From the NCBI RefSeq assembly GCF_000685015.1, contig NZ_BAYA01000030.1, positions 47,504 to 111,503 of the forward strand: DNA of 64,000 nt. Direction: 5' to 3'. How positions within the stretch are numbered: the first letter of the stretch is position 1; each line of letters begins with the position of its first letter. The translations under genes and the position numbers were made by a program. Origin of the DNA: Paraburkholderia bannensis NBRC 103871 (GTDB taxonomy: Bacteria; Pseudomonadota; Gammaproteobacteria; Burkholderiales; Burkholderiaceae). This document shows, piece by piece, positions 8,555 through 17,156 of this stretch. Under the pieces are notes generated by a model. That model made no database searches and was not told the origin of the DNA. It saw only the letters and a program-made list of their open reading frames with translations.

Positions 8555-9763
8555 TCAGGCCTCGGACGCCGGGGAGCGCGACGGCTCGACCTGCAAGGCG
8601 GGGCGCGCGCGCAACAGCGTATCGAGTGCGTGACGCACGCGCGGCGTGTGCCGCTCGGTGAGCAGCGAAACGGCGTAGCAATACGCATAGACCAGCGCGA
8701 CGGCCACGGTGAACAACACGATGGCGCGCGCGTCGGGCCGCTGCGCGAAATGCAGGCCGAAGCTTTGCGCCGCTGCCGCGCAGATCAGCAGCAGCGCGGG
8801 GAAGTGAAACAGATAGGTGGTGTAGGAGAACTCGGCGAGCTGCTTGTGCCACGCCGCGAAGGGCAGGCCGCGAGCGAGTCGGCTCGCGCTCGCGAGCGCT
8901 GCTGCATAGGCGATGCCGAGCATGAGGTCGCGTGCGAATGCAGCGAGGAGATGGGTCTCGATGGCGCTGATGCCGTGCGTGAAGCGCGACACAGCCAGCG
9001 CGACGCCGAACAGGGCGAAGCCCACGACCGGATGCGGACGCCACGCTTTTGAATAGACCCATCGGAAAGTCAGGACACCGATCAACCAGACGACGCCCCA
9101 CAGCATGATGGAGAACGGCAGCAGCACGGCGAGCGCGCAGGCCGCCGTGGCCCAGCCCAGACGGCGGCCTCTCGCGCTTGTGAGTGCATACGCACCGAGC
9201 GCGAACACGCAGTAATACCACCACTCGCAGGCGAGGCTCCAGAGCGGGCCGTTGCTGCCGAGCGTCTGTGTGAGCACGCCCTGCATCATGAACAGATTGC
9301 CGAGAAAGGTGGGCAGGTTCATCGTCGAGGCGATCACGTAATTGATCGTCGCGTTGGGCGGCTCGGGCAGGGTCGTGTAGATGCCGCTCGCGTTGAACCA
9401 GCGCAGGCCCATGCTATCGAGTGCAATGCCGATGATGAGCGCGGGAACCAGCGTCGTATAGATGCGGCTTGCCCGCGCGGACGTATACGCGCGCAGATCG
9501 GGGCCGCGCTGTTGCCAGCGTTGCAGCGTGGAGCCGCCCACGAGGAAGCCGCTGATGACGAAGAAGATCACCACGGCCTCGTGGCCCAGCCCCGTGATGA
9601 AGTACAGCGCGCGCAGCAACGGCCCGTGCGCGCCAGCAGGCCCGGACGAAGCCGATGCCGCGGCGAAATCCGCAAGCACCAGTGCGCGCGCGTGATTGAC
9701 GACCACCAGCAGCGCGGCGAACCAGCGCGACAGGTCGAGGAAGGTGCTAAGCCCTGGCTTCAT
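8555..9763 (-). CDS. acyltransferase-3 family membrane protein
   Basis: A 402-residue membrane acyltransferase, paralogous to its downstream neighbour. The N-terminus shows FLDLSRWFAALLVVVNHARA with the conserved family histidine. The hallmark VVIFFVISGFLVGG follows near residue 60, and about ten transmembrane helices continue to residue 370. The C-terminus is a short cytoplasmic Arg/Ser-rich tail. It is the first gene of a two-gene minus-strand operon divergent from galU across about 317 bp, so both directions may share regulation. The acyl group and acceptor are not predictable. Four acyl or acetyl transferases within 10 kb point to a heavily substituted exopolysaccharide. Confidence 0.87.
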   Translation of the reverse strand: MKPGLSTFLDLSRWFAALLVVVNHARALVLADFAAASASSGPAGAHGPLLRALYFITGLGHEAVVIFFVISGFLVGGSTLQRWQQRGPDLRAYTSARASRIYTTLVPALIIGIALDSMGLRWFNASGIYTTLPEPPNATINYVIASTMNLPTFLGNLFMMQGVLTQTLGSNGPLWSLACEWWYYCVFALGAYALTSARGRRLGWATAACALAVLLPFSIMLWGVVWLIGVLTFRWVYSKAWRPHPVVGFALFGVALAVSRFTHGISAIETHLLAAFARDLMLGIAYAAALASASRLARGLPFAAWHKQLAEFSYTTYLFHFPALLLICAAAAQSFGLHFAQRPDARAIVLFTVAVALVYAYCYAVSLLTERHTPRVRHALDTLLRARPALQVEPSRSPASEA

Positions 9764-10080
9764 CGTGGCTCATCGTGATTCAACGTGGCGAATGTCGGGG
9801 CGAACGCGTGCGGCTGTCCGCGAAGACTGCATGTTTCGAACGATGCTACTGCCGTGCAGGCGCCTTTGTGCGCCAGGGTCTCGGCGTTGTGCGACATCGA
9901 CTGCGCATTGCAGCGCACGGTGTGGGCCGTGCGTGCGCTGGCGCACGTTGTCCAGCGATTCGGGGCGCGGTGGCTGCAACCGGCGAGGCATTGGCGAGCG
10001 CGCTCGACGCTGTGCCCATACGCTCGAATTTACGGGGCTTATCCATAACGACGCCCGCACACTACGTCGAGGAAATAACG
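9764..10080. other. divergent intergenic region between acyltransferase operon and galU
   Basis: This 317-bp gap must contain promoters for both directions. The galU start is preceded by GAGGAAATAACG, a good ribosome-binding site. Several short GC-rich inverted repeats are visible (for example around 9855-9875 and 9935-9955). No convincing paired -35/-10 or operator could be defined by eye, and no credible gene was seen. Confidence 0.4.
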
Positions 10081-10986
10081 ATGCGCACAATACGCAAGGC
10101 GGTTTTTCCGGTCGCGGGTCTCGGCACGCGTTTTCTTCCGGCCACCAAGGCGAGCCCGAAGGAAATGCTGCCGATCGTGGACAAGCCCTTGATCCAGTAC
10201 GCCGTGGAGGAAGCCGCGGCGGCGGGCGTGACAGAAATGATCTTCGTGACGGGGCGCAGCAAGCGCGCCATCGAAGACCATTTCGACAAGTCGTATGAAA
10301 TCGAAGCCGAGCTCATGAGCCGCGGCAAGACCGAACTGCTGCGCGTCGTGCAGAGCATCAAGCCGCGTCACGTGACCTGTCTGTTCGTGCGTCAGGCGGA
10401 GGCGCTCGGCCTTGGGCATGCGGTGCTGTGTGCGGAAAAGATCGTCGATAACGAGCCGTTCGCCGTGATCCTCGCCGACGACCTGCTCGACGGCCAGCCG
10501 CCGGTGCTGTCGCAGATGGCCGACGTGTTCGGCCATTACGCCTGCTCCGTGGTGGGCGTCGACCAGATCGAGCCGCACGAAAGCCGCTCGTATGGCGTGA
10601 TCGACGGGCGCGCGTGGGACGACCGCATCTTCCGCATGAACGGCATCGTCGAAAAGCCGGAACCGGCCGATGCGCCCTCGCGGCTGGGCGTGGTGGGGCG
10701 CTATGTGTTCACGCCGGGCATCTTCGAGCACTTGCGTCGCGTGAGCCCGGGCGCGGGCGGCGAAATCCAGTTGACCGACGCGATCCTGGCGCTGCTCGCG
10801 CGTGAGCAGGTGCTCGCGTATCGCTTTCGCGGCAAGCGCTACGACTGCGGCAGCAAGATCGGCTACCTGAAGGCGACGGTCGAATTCGCGCTGCGCCATC
10901 CCGAAGTGGGCGAGGGCTTCGAGCGCTACCTCGAAGAACGGGCGTTCGAAACGGAGGCGGCCGCGCAGCGGGCGAAAGTCGCATGA
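10081..10986 (+). CDS. galU: UTP--glucose-1-phosphate uridylyltransferase
   Basis: A 301-residue cytoplasmic enzyme making UDP-glucose from UTP and glucose-1-phosphate, the precursor for exopolysaccharide and lipopolysaccharide sugars. The N-terminal nucleotide-binding signature GLGTRFLPATKASPKEMLP begins at about residue 13. FAVILADDLLDG carries the metal-binding Asp, IVEKPEP is the sugar-phosphate region, and GKRYDCGSKIGYLKA is the conserved C-terminal element of bacterial GalU. Length is normal for the family. The start was set at the ATG after GAGGAA, where homology begins; the open frame extends further upstream without GalU-like sequence. It overlaps the next gene by 4 bp, so sugar-nucleotide genes are coupled here. 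Confidence 0.97.
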   Translation: MRTIRKAVFPVAGLGTRFLPATKASPKEMLPIVDKPLIQYAVEEAAAAGVTEMIFVTGRSKRAIEDHFDKSYEIEAELMSRGKTELLRVVQSIKPRHVTCLFVRQAEALGLGHAVLCAEKIVDNEPFAVILADDLLDGQPPVLSQMADVFGHYACSVVGVDQIEPHESRSYGVIDGRAWDDRIFRMNGIVEKPEPADAPSRLGVVGRYVFTPGIFEHLRRVSPGAGGEIQLTDAILALLAREQVLAYRFRGKRYDCGSKIGYLKATVEFALRHPEVGEGFERYLEERAFETEAAAQRAKVA

Positions 10987-11501
10987 GCACCGCGCCGCTG
11001 ACGCTGGTGCGCTCGCATGACGCCGATATGGAAACCGATGGCTCGCCCGCGCTCGACGAAGGCGAGTTTCTCTCGGCAGTGCGGCTCACGCCGCTGGTGG
11101 CGATCGACCTGATCGTCACCGACGCAGCCGGCCGCGTGCTGGTGGGCTTTCGTCGCAACCGGCCCGCGCGGGGCTGCTGGTTCGTGCCGGGCGGGCGGAT
11201 CCGCAAGAACGAGACGCTCGATGCGGCGTTCACGCGCATCGTCGAGGCCGAACTGGGGATGGCCGGTTTCACGCGCAAGCAGGCCTCGTTCTATGGGCTT
11301 TACGAGCATCACTACCCCGATAACTTCGCGGGCCGCGAGGGCGTGCCGACGCACTATGTCGTGCTCGCGCACATCATGGCGGTGGAGGATGCGCGCAGCG
11401 TCGGACGGCCCGAGCAGCACAGCGAATACGACTGGCTGTTGCCGGATACGCTGCTCGCGCGCGACGACGTCCACGAGAACACGAAAGCTTACTTTCGCTG
11501 A
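10983..11501 (+). CDS. gmm: GDP-mannose mannosyl hydrolase (Nudix family)
   Basis: A 172-residue Nudix protein of the Gmm/NudD/WcaH type, which hydrolyses GDP-mannose or GDP-glucose at the sugar carbon to give GDP and free sugar. The diagnostic segment GCWFVPGGRIRKNET with AFTRIVEAELG spans about residues 65-92. It keeps the GDP-mannose hydrolase form of the Nudix box, where the usual REUxEE glutamates are replaced, as known for this subfamily. YGLYEHHYPDNF and THYVVLAHI are also typical. An N-terminal extension of about 25 residues precedes the core. It overlaps galU by 4 bp and probably tunes GDP-sugar supply for the polysaccharide locus. Confidence 0.9.
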   Translation: MSTAPLTLVRSHDADMETDGSPALDEGEFLSAVRLTPLVAIDLIVTDAAGRVLVGFRRNRPARGCWFVPGGRIRKNETLDAAFTRIVEAELGMAGFTRKQASFYGLYEHHYPDNFAGREGVPTHYVVLAHIMAVEDARSVGRPEQHSEYDWLLPDTLLARDDVHENTKAYFR

Positions 11502-11580
11502 TTTCAGGCCGCGCGGCGACGTGGCGATGCACGAAGCGGTTTACCTTTTTCTTCAGACACTTGCGTAAACGACCCAAAGG

Positions 11581-11734
11581 TTATCAACAGGCCTCTCAAC
11601 AATTTCTGTGGAAAAGTTTTTGGGGCTGTCCAGCGCCTGCGATGTGGGATTTGGCGATTTGTTGTTTGGTTTCATGGGGTTGGCGCGGATTTCCCGGTGT
11701 TACCCACAAGGCTGTCCAGAAATTCTGTGGATAA
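11581..11734. promoter_or_regulatory. cluster of DnaA-box-like 9-mers
   Basis: The convergent gap between gmm and the PhnA-like gene holds four DnaA-box-like sequences. They are TTATCAACA at 11581-11589 (one mismatch), TTTTCCACA on the minus strand at 11607-11615, TTACCCACA at 11700-11708 (one mismatch), and a perfect TTATCCACA on the minus strand at 11726-11734. They sit in a locally T-rich stretch. No dnaA, dnaN or par genes are near, so an origin is unlikely. DnaA titration or a repeated intergenic element is possible. Confidence 0.4.
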
Positions 11735-11758
11735 CCCCGCGCCAAATACTCCCCAGTC

Positions 11759-12100
11759 TCACACCTTGCGCACGAATTCCGTCTTCAGGCTCATCGCGCC
11801 AAAACCGTCGATCTTGCAGTCGATATCGTGGTCGCTGTCCACGAGGCGGATGTTCTTTACCTTTGTGCCCATCTTCACGACCCCGGACGAGCCCTTGAGC
11901 TTGAGATCCTTGATGACCGTCACCGTGTCGCCGTCCTGAAGGACGTTGCCAGCCGAGTCGCGGTAGACCTTCGCCGCCGCTTCCGCGGGCTCGGCCGCCT
12001 GGCGCGGCCATTCGTGCGCGCATTCCGGGCAGACGAAGTTGTCGCCGTCCTCATAGGTGAATTCGGAATTGCACTGCGGGCAGGCGGGAAGGGTGCTCAT
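11759..12100 (-). CDS. zinc-ribbon alkylphosphonate-utilisation-like protein (YjdM/PhnA family)
   Basis: A 113-residue cytoplasmic protein. The N-terminal zinc ribbon uses CPQC (residues 7-10) and CPEC (residues 24-27). A C-terminal SH3-like barrel follows (DGDTVTVIKDLKLKGSSGVVK, KVKNIRLVDSDHDIDCKIDG). This matches the YjdM family, often named PhnA from its position near phn genes in E. coli. It is not the phosphonoacetate hydrolase, and no biochemical role is established. The start was placed at the ATG giving MSTLPACPQC, since sequence upstream is not family-like. It stands alone, convergent with gmm. It is not linked to the phosphonate operon 29 kb away. Confidence 0.9.
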   Translation of the reverse strand: MSTLPACPQCNSEFTYEDGDNFVCPECAHEWPRQAAEPAEAAAKVYRDSAGNVLQDGDTVTVIKDLKLKGSSGVVKMGTKVKNIRLVDSDHDIDCKIDGFGAMSLKTEFVRKV

Positions 12101-12257
12101 GATGGGATCCTTGATGCTAACGGCTGAGAAAAGCGGCGAAAAAGAACGCAAAAGTATACCGTGGCCGCTACACGTCCCATCCTGGATTGCGGTGCCCTGC
12201 ACGTTCGCGTACCCCATGTCATAGTGTGAGCCGCGTCAAACCCGAATCCGCAAGCTC

Positions 12258-12899
12258 ATGTCCGAAACCTCCGATACCGCTGCTAGCTCCGCCACTTACT
12301 TCTATGACCCGGCCGCCGGCCACGGCCTGCCGCACGATCCCTTCAAGGCCATCGTCGCGCCGCGCCTGATCGGCTGGATCTCAAGCCGCTCGCCCGAAGG
12401 CGTGCTCAACCTCGCGCCGTACAGCTTCTTCGGCGCCTTCGCGACGTTTCCGGCCGTGATCGGTTTTTGCAGCGAAGGCCGCAAGGACAGCATCAGCAAT
12501 ATCGAAGCGACCGGCGAGTTCGTCTGGAACCTCGCCACGCGCCCGCTCGCGGAGCAGATGAACCGCAGCTCCGCGCCCGTTGCCGCCGATGTCGACGAGT
12601 TCGCGCTGTCCGGTCTTACGCCCGCGCCGGGCCGCAATGTCGCGGTTCCGCACGTGGCTGAAGCGCCCGCCGCGCTCGAATGCAAGCTGCTGCAGATCGT
12701 GCGCCTGAACGCGCTCGACGGCACGCCGATGGACAACTGGCTCGCGCTCGGCCAGGTGGTCGGCGTGCATATCCGCCAGGAATACCTGAAGGATGGCCTG
12801 TTCGATACCCACGCCGCGCAGCCCATCATGCGCGCCGGTTACCGCGCGGATTACGCCCAGATCGGCGAGATGTTCCAGATGTATCGGCCGACTGCCTGA
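12258..12899 (+). CDS. flavin reductase family protein (FMN-binding split barrel)
   Basis: A 213-residue protein of the flavin-reductase-like FMN-binding family. Signals are HDPFKAIVAPRLIGWISSRS with LNLAPYSFFGAFATFPAVIGF, the typical split-barrel start in which APYSFF contacts the flavin phosphate, and NIEATGEFVWNLAT further on. Such proteins are either reductase partners for two-component monooxygenases or stand-alone flavoproteins. No monooxygenase is adjacent, so the role is open. The chosen ATG gives MSETSDTAASSATYFYD, with the core beginning near residue 20. It is likely monocistronic. Confidence 0.87.
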   Translation: MSETSDTAASSATYFYDPAAGHGLPHDPFKAIVAPRLIGWISSRSPEGVLNLAPYSFFGAFATFPAVIGFCSEGRKDSISNIEATGEFVWNLATRPLAEQMNRSSAPVAADVDEFALSGLTPAPGRNVAVPHVAEAPAALECKLLQIVRLNALDGTPMDNWLALGQVVGVHIRQEYLKDGLFDTHAAQPIMRAGYRADYAQIGEMFQMYRPTA

Positions 12900-12993
12900 G
12901 CCCCCCGAGGGGTGCATCCGGCGCCCCGTTGCCCGCCGCGCCGCACGCGCCGATAATGGCCCCACATCGCGCGTCGCGCGGGGGAGACAGTCC

Positions 12994-13290
12994 ATGCAAT
13001 CACCGACCGGCTCGGTCGTGGCGCTCAGCTCGGCGGCCTCGACGATGTTTTCGATCGGCATGATCTTTCTTGGCTACTGGGGCCTGCACGAGGCCGCGCC
13101 ATGGCATTTCGGCGACCGCGTGATCGTGGTGCTCGCACTCGCGGGCTTCGCGTGCCTTGGCAGCGTGCCGTGGCTGGCCACTTCGCCCGCGCCGCCCGGC
13201 GACGAGCGGCGCTTCCTGCTCGCGCGCCGCCTGTTCGTGGCGGGCGCCGCCGCGGTGTGGCTGTCGATCACGCTTTCGCTGATTCTCTAG
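12994..13290 (+). CDS. small inner-membrane hypothetical protein
   Basis: A 98-residue protein with three predicted membrane segments: SAASTMFSIGMIFLGYWGL (about 12-32), VIVVLALAGFACLGSVPWLA (about 45-65) and LFVAGAAAVWLSITLSLIL at the C-terminus. No known domain was recognised. The ATG at 12994 follows GGGGAGACAG, a plausible ribosome-binding site. A longer frame upstream overlaps the flavin reductase and was rejected. It sits 76 bp upstream of the PBP1A-like gene on the same strand and could be co-transcribed with it, which hints at an envelope role, though this is only context. Confidence 0.7.
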   Translation: MQSPTGSVVALSSAASTMFSIGMIFLGYWGLHEAAPWHFGDRVIVVLALAGFACLGSVPWLATSPAPPGDERRFLLARRLFVAGAAAVWLSITLSLIL

Positions 13291-13366
13291 GGCCGCCAGG
13301 CTTGCCGAAAGGCGGCCCGCGCAGTTTTGGTACGATGCACGCTTTGCCAGCCATCCCGTTGCCCGC

Positions 13367-15949
13367 GTGAAGCGTCCTGTGTCGTTTATCCTCGCCCAAG
13401 CGGCGAAGTGGTTCTCCTGCCTGAAGCCCCTGATGTCGCGAGCCTGCGCACTCGTGCGCCCGCGGCTCGCGCAGGGCCTCCATCATCTGCGTCATCCGAC
13501 CCGGCGTGGCGTGCTGATCGCCGTCGCGGCGGTGCCCGCGGCCGTCGTGCTCTACGTGCTGGTGCTGATTCCGTTTACGCCCAGCATCGGCGACATCCGC
13601 AAGGCGCGCGTCGACCAGCCGGCGCAGATCGTGTCGGCGGACGGCAAGGTGCTCGCCGAATTCAAGCCGTCGAACCGCGAATGGGTGCCGCTCGCGCAGA
13701 TTTCGCCGCATATGGTCGATGCGCTGATCTCGACCGAGGATCACCGCTTCTACGAGCACCACGGCATTGACTTCAAGCGCACGGCGGGCGCGGCGCTGCA
13801 CACGTTCTCGGGCGCGCGCCAGGGCGGCTCGACCATCACGCAGCAGCTCGCGCGCAATCTGTATCCCGACGAGATCGGCCGCGCGCCCACGCTCACGCGC
13901 AAGATCAAGGAGGCGATAACGGCCTTCAAGATCGAGGCTGTCTACAGCAAGCCGCAGATCCTCGAAACCTATCTGAACACGGTGCCGTTCCTGTACAACG
14001 CGTTCGGCATCGAGATGGCGGCGCGCACGTACTTCGGCGTATCGGCCGACCAGCTCACGGTGCTGCAGGCCGCGACGCTCACCGGCATGCTCAAGGGCAA
14101 CGCCTACTACAACCCGGTGATCAATCCCGAGCGCGCGCTCGCGCGCCGCAACACCGTGCTCTCGCAGATGGTGAAGTACGGCAAGCTCACGCCCGCGCAG
14201 TTCGCGACGCTCTCCAAAAAGCCGCTGCGCCTCGACTTCGAGCGCCAGACCGAGCCGCCCGGCCCGGCGCCGCATTTCGCGCAGCAGCTGCGCAAGTGGC
14301 TGATTGCGTGGGCCGACCGCAACGACTACAACATCTACTCCGACGGTCTGGTTGTGCGAACAACCATCGATTCGCGTTTGCAGTCGATGGCCACGGCCTC
14401 GCTCAAGCAGCATGCCAATCAGTTGCAGGGCATTGCGAATGGCGCCTGGAGCGGCCGCAGCGGCTGCTCGGCGGACAATGACCTGTTCAAGAGCTTCATG
14501 CGCGAAACGCCCGATTTCAAGGCGGCGCGCGATGCAGGCGCAAGCGACGCGGACGCGCTCAAGAAGCTCGCGGCCGACCGCAACTTCATGCGCGGACTGT
14601 GCAAGGCGAAAACCGACGTGCAGGCAGGCTTTATCGCCATCGATCCGCGTGACGGCCAGATCAAGGCGTGGGTGGGCAGCCGCGACTTCCAGGACGAGCC
14701 GTTCGATCACGTGCAGCAGGCGCGCCGCCAGCCGGGTTCGACGTTCAAGGCCTTTGTGTACGGCGCGGCTTTTGCGAACGGTGCGAAGCCAACCGACACG
14801 ATCATCGACCAGGCCGTGGAAATGCCGCTCGAAGGCGGGGAAATCTGGCGTCCTAACGATGATGTTCCGCCCAGCAACAAGCCGATGTCGCTGCGTGACG
14901 CGTTGGCGTTTTCGCGCAACCGCATCACCGCGCAGGTGATGCAGGCGGTCGGCCCGGACAAGGTCGCGCGTCTTGCGCGTGCGATGGGCGTGCGCGACAG
15001 CCAGCTCAACCCGGTGCCCTCGCTTGCGCTCGGCACGAGCCCGGTCACGCTCAAGGAAATGGTGTCGGCGTACAGCACGATTGCCAACGACGGCGTCTAT
15101 CTGGAGCCGCGCATGGTCACGCGCATCGAAGACAGCAAGGGCGAAGTGCTCGCCGAATTCGGCAGCGCCTCGCCCGAGCGCGCGCTGTCCGCCGACGCGG
15201 ATCGCACGCTGCTCGACACGATGCGCGACGTGGTGAATCGCGGCACGGGTTCGAGCATCCGCACGCGCTTTGGCATTCGCGCCGATGTGGCGGGCAAGAC
15301 CGGCACGACCCAGGACAACGCCGACGGCTGGTTCATCCTGATGGATCCGCAACTGGTCGCGGGCGCGTGGGTGGGCTTCGACGATGGCCGCGTCACGCTC
15401 AATAGCGACTACTGGGGGCAGGGCGCGCGCAGCGCGTTGCCGATCGTCGGCGACTTCTTCCAGCGCGCGCTGCGCCAGCGCATCGTCGATCCGCGCGCGC
15501 GCTTCGATACCGAAGTCACGCCGGGTGCGTTCGAGCAGTTCCGCGACCGCCTGAAGACGTGGATGGATTCGCTGTTCGCGTCGAAGCAGGCCGAAGCGCC
15601 GCGCCCGGTGACGCCGATCAAGCGCGCGCCGGTGGCGGAGCCGTCGGAAGTGCCGCCGTCGAGCGGCGTGCAGGCGGCGACGCCGGCGGCTTCAACGGCT
15701 TCGGAGGCAGCGGCAGCGTCCGAGGCGGCTGCGGCGTCGGCGATCCTGAACGGCGTGACGCCGCCCGCATCGAACGTGCCGCCGATTCTCGGGCCGTCGG
15801 GCGCTTCGCAGCATGGGCCTGCGCAGCCTTCGTCGCAGGAACCGCCGTATCCCTCGCAGGAACCGTCGCTTGCGCCCACGCCGACACCCGATGACGCCGA
15901 TTCGAGCGGCGGCGCGCCAGCGCAGTACACCCCGGCGCAGGGCAACTGA
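13367..15949 (+). CDS. class A penicillin-binding protein (PBP1A-type)
   Basis: An 860-residue bifunctional peptidoglycan synthase: an inner-membrane anchor at about residues 48-70, then a periplasmic GT51 glycosyltransferase and a transpeptidase. GT51 motifs are EDHRFYEHHG with catalytic Glu near 124 and GGSTITQQLARNL at 153-165. Transpeptidase motifs are STFK with nucleophile Ser 458, SRN at 516-518 and KTG at 644-646; all are intact. From about residue 745 the tail is a Pro/Ala/Ser low-complexity extension. The first codon is GTG; an in-frame ATG at 13433 would remove 22 residues. Whether it acts as a housekeeping or auxiliary PBP1A paralogue cannot be decided here. Confidence 0.93.
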   Translation: MKRPVSFILAQAAKWFSCLKPLMSRACALVRPRLAQGLHHLRHPTRRGVLIAVAAVPAAVVLYVLVLIPFTPSIGDIRKARVDQPAQIVSADGKVLAEFKPSNREWVPLAQISPHMVDALISTEDHRFYEHHGIDFKRTAGAALHTFSGARQGGSTITQQLARNLYPDEIGRAPTLTRKIKEAITAFKIEAVYSKPQILETYLNTVPFLYNAFGIEMAARTYFGVSADQLTVLQAATLTGMLKGNAYYNPVINPERALARRNTVLSQMVKYGKLTPAQFATLSKKPLRLDFERQTEPPGPAPHFAQQLRKWLIAWADRNDYNIYSDGLVVRTTIDSRLQSMATASLKQHANQLQGIANGAWSGRSGCSADNDLFKSFMRETPDFKAARDAGASDADALKKLAADRNFMRGLCKAKTDVQAGFIAIDPRDGQIKAWVGSRDFQDEPFDHVQQARRQPGSTFKAFVYGAAFANGAKPTDTIIDQAVEMPLEGGEIWRPNDDVPPSNKPMSLRDALAFSRNRITAQVMQAVGPDKVARLARAMGVRDSQLNPVPSLALGTSPVTLKEMVSAYSTIANDGVYLEPRMVTRIEDSKGEVLAEFGSASPERALSADADRTLLDTMRDVVNRGTGSSIRTRFGIRADVAGKTGTTQDNADGWFILMDPQLVAGAWVGFDDGRVTLNSDYWGQGARSALPIVGDFFQRALRQRIVDPRARFDTEVTPGAFEQFRDRLKTWMDSLFASKQAEAPRPVTPIKRAPVAEPSEVPPSSGVQAATPAASTASEAAAASEAAAASAILNGVTPPASNVPPILGPSGASQHGPAQPSSQEPPYPSQEPSLAPTPTPDDADSSGGAPAQYTPAQGN

Positions 15950-15979
15950 GGCGCCGGGTGAAGCGCGCGCGGGCGCCCA

Positions 15980-17092
15980 TCAGGACGCCCGCGCCAGCAC
16001 CTGCCCGTATCCTCCGCATGCGCTGACGTACGCGCCGCCGGGGCGCAGGCCCAGCGGCGTGAAAGGCGTGCAGGTCGTCGCACCGGACGCCAGCAATGTG
16101 GCGTCCAAACTGGCGTGCGATGTTGCGTCCGATGTGGTCTCATCTCCGCGCTCGTCCCACGCGAGCGCATAGCGCCGCCCGGTGTCCCATTGCGCGAACG
16201 CGGGGCGCAGCGCCAGCGCGCCGTGCCGCACGTTGCCCAGTCCGCGCCAGACGAACGAGTCGCGCACCTCGAACACCTCATCCACTAGCCGCTGGGCGCC
16301 AATGTCGCCGGCTTCCGTCACGGCGCGCGTGTACTGGTTTTCCGTATCGGCGCGGCATTCGTTGATCTGGCCGACGAGCATCAACACGGCCTGCAGCACG
16401 TCGGTCGCCTCGGGCCCCGCGATCACGACCGGCTTGACGAAATCGCGCGAAATCGACCGATACGGCGATACGCCGATCACCTCGCTCACGTGCGAGGGCG
16501 CGATAAAACCGTTGAGCTGCGTGCGCTCGCCGATCGCATCGTCGGCGACCAGGTGGCGCATGGCCGCGGGTGTCAGCACATGATGGCAGAGCACGCTGAA
16601 ATTGCTGCAGGCGAGGGCGCGAGCGCGCATCAGGGCTTCGGCGGTCGCGGGTGCGGCGGTCTCGAAGCCGGTGGCGACGTAGACGACTTCGCGCTGCGGA
16701 TTGGCACGTGCAAGCGCGAGCGCATCGCCGGCCGCGTCGAGCGCCACGATGTCCGCGCCCGCCTTGCGAGCGTCGAGCAGATTCGCGTGGTTCGTTCCCG
16801 GCACGCGCAGCATGGCGTCGCTCACGCAGAGCGTGACGTTGTGCATGCGCGTGAGTTCGATCATGCGGTCGATGTGGCTGGCCGGCAGTACGCACTCGGG
16901 ACAGCCCGGGCCATGGATCAACTCGACCTGCGGCGGGAGCAGCGCGGCTAGACCGTGGCGCGCGATCGCCAGCGCATGGCTGCGACAGAAACTCATCAGG
17001 CGATAGCGGCGGCGCAGTTCGACGGCGTCATGGATGCGCGCGCAAAGACCGCGTGCGAGGGCGTGGTGGTGGATGTCGTCGGTGCGTTTCAT
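15980..17092 (-). CDS. divergent HypD-like protein lacking most Fe-S ligands
   Basis: A 370-residue protein clearly related to HypD, the scaffold on which the Fe(CN)2CO group of NiFe-hydrogenases is built. Retained features are IHGPGCPECVLP with Cys 64 and Cys 67, VATGFETAAP, the APSHVSEVIG segment, and ENQYTRAV near residue 252. Important differences are visible. The canonical CGGHTH motif reads CRSHAL (Cys 36), and the C-terminal cluster-binding region keeps only Cys 341 and Cys 359, having lost the CP-x-FG-type cysteines. No hydrogenase structural gene or hypABEF lies in the window. A degenerate HypC-like gene precedes it. It may be a repurposed or decaying maturation factor; the frame itself is intact. 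Confidence 0.82.
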   Translation of the reverse strand: MKRTDDIHHHALARGLCARIHDAVELRRRYRLMSFCRSHALAIARHGLAALLPPQVELIHGPGCPECVLPASHIDRMIELTRMHNVTLCVSDAMLRVPGTNHANLLDARKAGADIVALDAAGDALALARANPQREVVYVATGFETAAPATAEALMRARALACSNFSVLCHHVLTPAAMRHLVADDAIGERTQLNGFIAPSHVSEVIGVSPYRSISRDFVKPVVIAGPEATDVLQAVLMLVGQINECRADTENQYTRAVTEAGDIGAQRLVDEVFEVRDSFVWRGLGNVRHGALALRPAFAQWDTGRRYALAWDERGDETTSDATSHASLDATLLASGATTCTPFTPLGLRPGGAYVSACGGYGQVLARAS

Positions 17093-17156
17093 AAGGGGAC
17101 GGCCTGGCAGGAATCGCTCGGGTGCGCGAACTTGGGGCGGGGGCGGGCTTCCTGTT

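Noticed and set aside
7387..8688. 433-codon minus-strand frame overlapping the second acyltransferase
   Set aside because: It is out of frame with the acyltransferase-3 protein, Arg/Ala-rich, and has no membrane helices.
11581..11734. Possible replication origin
   Set aside because: DnaA-like boxes are present but there is no dnaA, dnaN, gidA, rpmH or parAB nearby and no long AT-rich unwinding region.
13268..15352. 694-codon open frame antisense to the class A PBP
   Set aside because: Same GC-driven shadow; the PBP has intact glycosyltransferase and transpeptidase motifs.
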